DNA of 64,000 nucleotides from Paenibacillus pinihumi DSM 23905 = JCM 16419. GTDB lineage: Bacteria; Bacillota; Bacilli; Paenibacillales; Paenibacillaceae. A program made the position numbers and the translations under genes. The stretch spans positions 124,001-188,000 of the forward strand of contig NZ_AULX01000019.1 in NCBI RefSeq assembly GCF_000422505.1, read 5' to 3'. The notes beneath the pieces are model-generated. The model worked only from the letters and a program-made list of their open reading frames with translations. It searched no databases and was not told where the DNA came from. How positions within the stretch are numbered: the stretch's first letter is position 1; each line of letters starts with the position of its first letter. This document shows positions 62,456 to 64,000 of the stretch, piece by piece.

Positions 62456-63937
62456 ATGGAAGCATCTATTCAAACGGATGTAACAAAACAAGTAAAAGCA
62501 GCGCCGATTCTTATTTCGTTATTATTAGGCTGCTTTATTGGCATGTTTAGCGAAACGGCCCTTAATATTGCACTTCCAGAGCTAATGAAGCAATTACAAG
62601 TCGGACCGACTACCATCCAGTGGCTAACTACTGGTTATATGCTCGTACTGGGTATTTTAGGTCCAGTGTCTGGTCTGCTGCTTCAATGGTTTACAACGAG
62701 ACAGTTGTTTATTGCCTCTCTTTCTTTTTCAACACTCGGCTCACTAATTGCCGGTTTGGCGCCTAATTTTGAAGTGCTTCTGGCTGCCCGCTTTTTTCAG
62801 GCCGCTGGTTTAGCTTTGCTTTTGCCCCTTATGCTAAATGCCATACTGATTCTTTTTCCGCCGGAAAGGCGCGGCGCAGCTATGGGATTGATGGGGCTTG
62901 TGCTGACCTTTGCCCCTGCTTCGGGTCCAACAATTGCGGGCTTAATTATTGAAAAGCTTTCTTGGCACTGGATTTTCTGGATTTCCAGTAGCGTTCTCCT
63001 TATTGCATTAATTACCGGTATCATTTTCTTGAAAAATATATCCGTTATTACACGTCCTAAAATTGATATCCTTTCCTTGGTACTTTCGACAATCGGTTTT
63101 GGCAGCCTTTTATTCGGCTTCAGCAAAGCCGGCGAGAGCGGCTGGGGCAGTATGCTCGTTATCTCTTTCTTAATGATTGGCGTGTTGGCACTTATTCTCT
63201 TCACTTGGCGCCAATTCAGTGTAGCATCACCGCTGATGAACCTGCGTACGTTCCGTTATCCGATGTTTTCTTTGTCGGTGGTACTATTCATTGTTGTTAT
63301 GATGCTGCTTTTGTCGTCCATGCTATTGCTGCCGATACTTTTACAGAATGGCCTTGGAAAAAGTGCCCTACAGGCGGGTTTGCTCTTGTTGCCGGGTACG
63401 CTTATTAGCGGGATCATGGCTCCATTTATGGGAAAAATCTTCGATAAGTACGGACCAAGAAGACTAATCATACCCGGACTTATTTTAATTGGTGTCACTA
63501 TGTTCTTCTTCTCAACGATTACGGTTGATTCCTCCACCATGTTTATTGTTGCATTGCATTGCTTGTTCTTATTAGCTTTGTCAATGGTCATGATGCCGGG
63601 ACAAACTAATGGCATGAACCAACTGCCGGCAGAATATTACCCGCATGGTACAGCTATTATGAGTACATTGCAGCAAGTGGCTGGAGCGATTGGCAGTGCG
63701 CTGGCGATGACGATGCTGGCGGCTGGCCAGTCAAGCTACTTGCAGGATAAGGGATTTGATATGAGCAACGGGATTAATCTTGCACAGCCTGATCCCGCAA
63801 TATTCGTGCATTTGCCGTCTTCCTTTGTTTTTGGCATCAAGGACGCTTTTATTTTTGCCGGTTTCATGACGATCCTCGCCCTTGTCATCTCGTTATTTAT
63901 GAAGCATGTGAAAACAAGTGAACAAAAAACAGGATAA
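62456..63937 (+). CDS. MFS drug exporter, DHA2/EmrB-like (14 TM)
   Basis: The 493-residue transporter has the DHA2 signature motifs: ETALNIALPELMKQL in TM1, WLTTGYMLVLGILGPVSGLL, and the antiporter motif C region GLVLTFAPASGPTIAGLI in TM5. About fourteen hydrophobic segments are visible. The start ATG has GGAGAGTGGG upstream. It forms a pair with the MerR activator and should expel hydrophobic drugs or toxins. A second, unrelated MFS exporter (52582) belongs to the lipopeptide operon. Confidence 0.92.
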   Translation: MEASIQTDVTKQVKAAPILISLLLGCFIGMFSETALNIALPELMKQLQVGPTTIQWLTTGYMLVLGILGPVSGLLLQWFTTRQLFIASLSFSTLGSLIAGLAPNFEVLLAARFFQAAGLALLLPLMLNAILILFPPERRGAAMGLMGLVLTFAPASGPTIAGLIIEKLSWHWIFWISSSVLLIALITGIIFLKNISVITRPKIDILSLVLSTIGFGSLLFGFSKAGESGWGSMLVISFLMIGVLALILFTWRQFSVASPLMNLRTFRYPMFSLSVVLFIVVMMLLLSSMLLLPILLQNGLGKSALQAGLLLLPGTLISGIMAPFMGKIFDKYGPRRLIIPGLILIGVTMFFFSTITVDSSTMFIVALHCLFLLALSMVMMPGQTNGMNQLPAEYYPHGTAIMSTLQQVAGAIGSALAMTMLAAGQSSYLQDKGFDMSNGINLAQPDPAIFVHLPSSFVFGIKDAFIFAGFMTILALVISLFMKHVKTSEQKTG

Positions 63938-63943
63938 AATCAA

Positions 63944-64000
63944 CGAACAAGCTTCGCAGCCGGGAGCCAATGCCTTTAATGGTATCAACTTCGGACTGTT
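63944..64000 (+). pseudogene. Fragment of a second ybjQ-like sequence (truncated by window end)
   Basis: Starting six bases after the MFS stop, the DNA shares CAAGCTTCGCAG and GGGAGCCAATGC with the ybjQ gene around 58974-59010, and the translation EQASQPGANAFNGINFGL parallels QQASQMGANAIIGVDINY. There is no start codon or N-terminal part, so this is a fragment; its continuation is outside the window. Confidence 0.6.

Overview
The window reads as the chromosome of a low-to-mid GC Firmicute, most probably a Paenibacillus: strong AGGAGG-type ribosome binding sites, frequent TTG and GTG starts, a tail resembling DUF5696 proteins beside a sugar ABC transporter, copper-amine-oxidase-type stalk domains on secreted proteins, and an iturin-like lipopeptide synthetase. 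This assignment rests on gene content; no rRNA or tRNA is present to confirm it.

Region 1 (1-5.6 kb). A carbohydrate-uptake operon end (partial DUF5696-like tail plus two sugar ABC permeases) is followed by a gene graveyard: a CPBP-protease remnant, an ArsR-regulator remnant, an aldo/keto reductase with an internal deletion, and an orphan MerR-type promoter. After these comes an intact CPBP membrane protease and a 950-bp gap that may hold a group II intron fragment. Region 2 (5.6-16.4 kb). This holds an anchored GH27/36-like glycosidase with a carbohydrate-binding domain, a sugar O-acetyltransferase, a convergent orphan 393-residue protein, and a PadR / DUF1700 / DUF4097 / ABC-ATPase / FtsX-permease operon that looks like an envelope-response unit.

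Region 3 (16.4-55.4 kb) is the centrepiece, a single-direction operon for a lipopeptide: a free-standing malonyl-CoA transacylase (FenF type), three giant synthetases (5251, 2590 and about 3684 residues), an MFS exporter and an EctB-type diaminobutyrate aminotransferase. The start is iturin/mycosubtilin-like: acyl-AMP ligase, ACP, KS, ACP and aminotransferase build a beta-amino fatty acid, with malonate supplied in trans. Seven amino-acid-activating modules follow. Binding-pocket residues read by eye give Gly, Asp (epimerised), Xaa, Xaa (epimerised), Val, Leu and a Val-like residue. The two Xaa domains have identical acidic pockets, and the in-operon EctB without other ectoine genes suggests that Xaa is 2,4-diaminobutyrate (Dab). 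The predicted product is beta-amino-acyl-Gly-D-Asp-Dab-D-Dab-Val-Leu-Val, not the Asn/Tyr/Gln/Pro/Ser peptide of iturins. There is no thioesterase: the last synthetase ends in a divergent condensation-family domain with an SHxxxDxxS motif, the pattern known from fungal cyclising terminal C domains. This is the most unusual feature of the window.

Region 4 (55.4-64 kb). This holds a TetX-like FAD monooxygenase with a striking palindromic operator and a TetR regulator, a small secreted stalk-domain protein, a TetR-like fragment, a YbjQ-family protein, a secreted M13 zinc metallopeptidase with a stalk domain, and a MerR regulator with a 14-TM MFS drug exporter. The MerR promoter is a near copy of the orphan promoter at 3.5 kb. 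The last 57 bases are a fragment of a second ybjQ-like copy.
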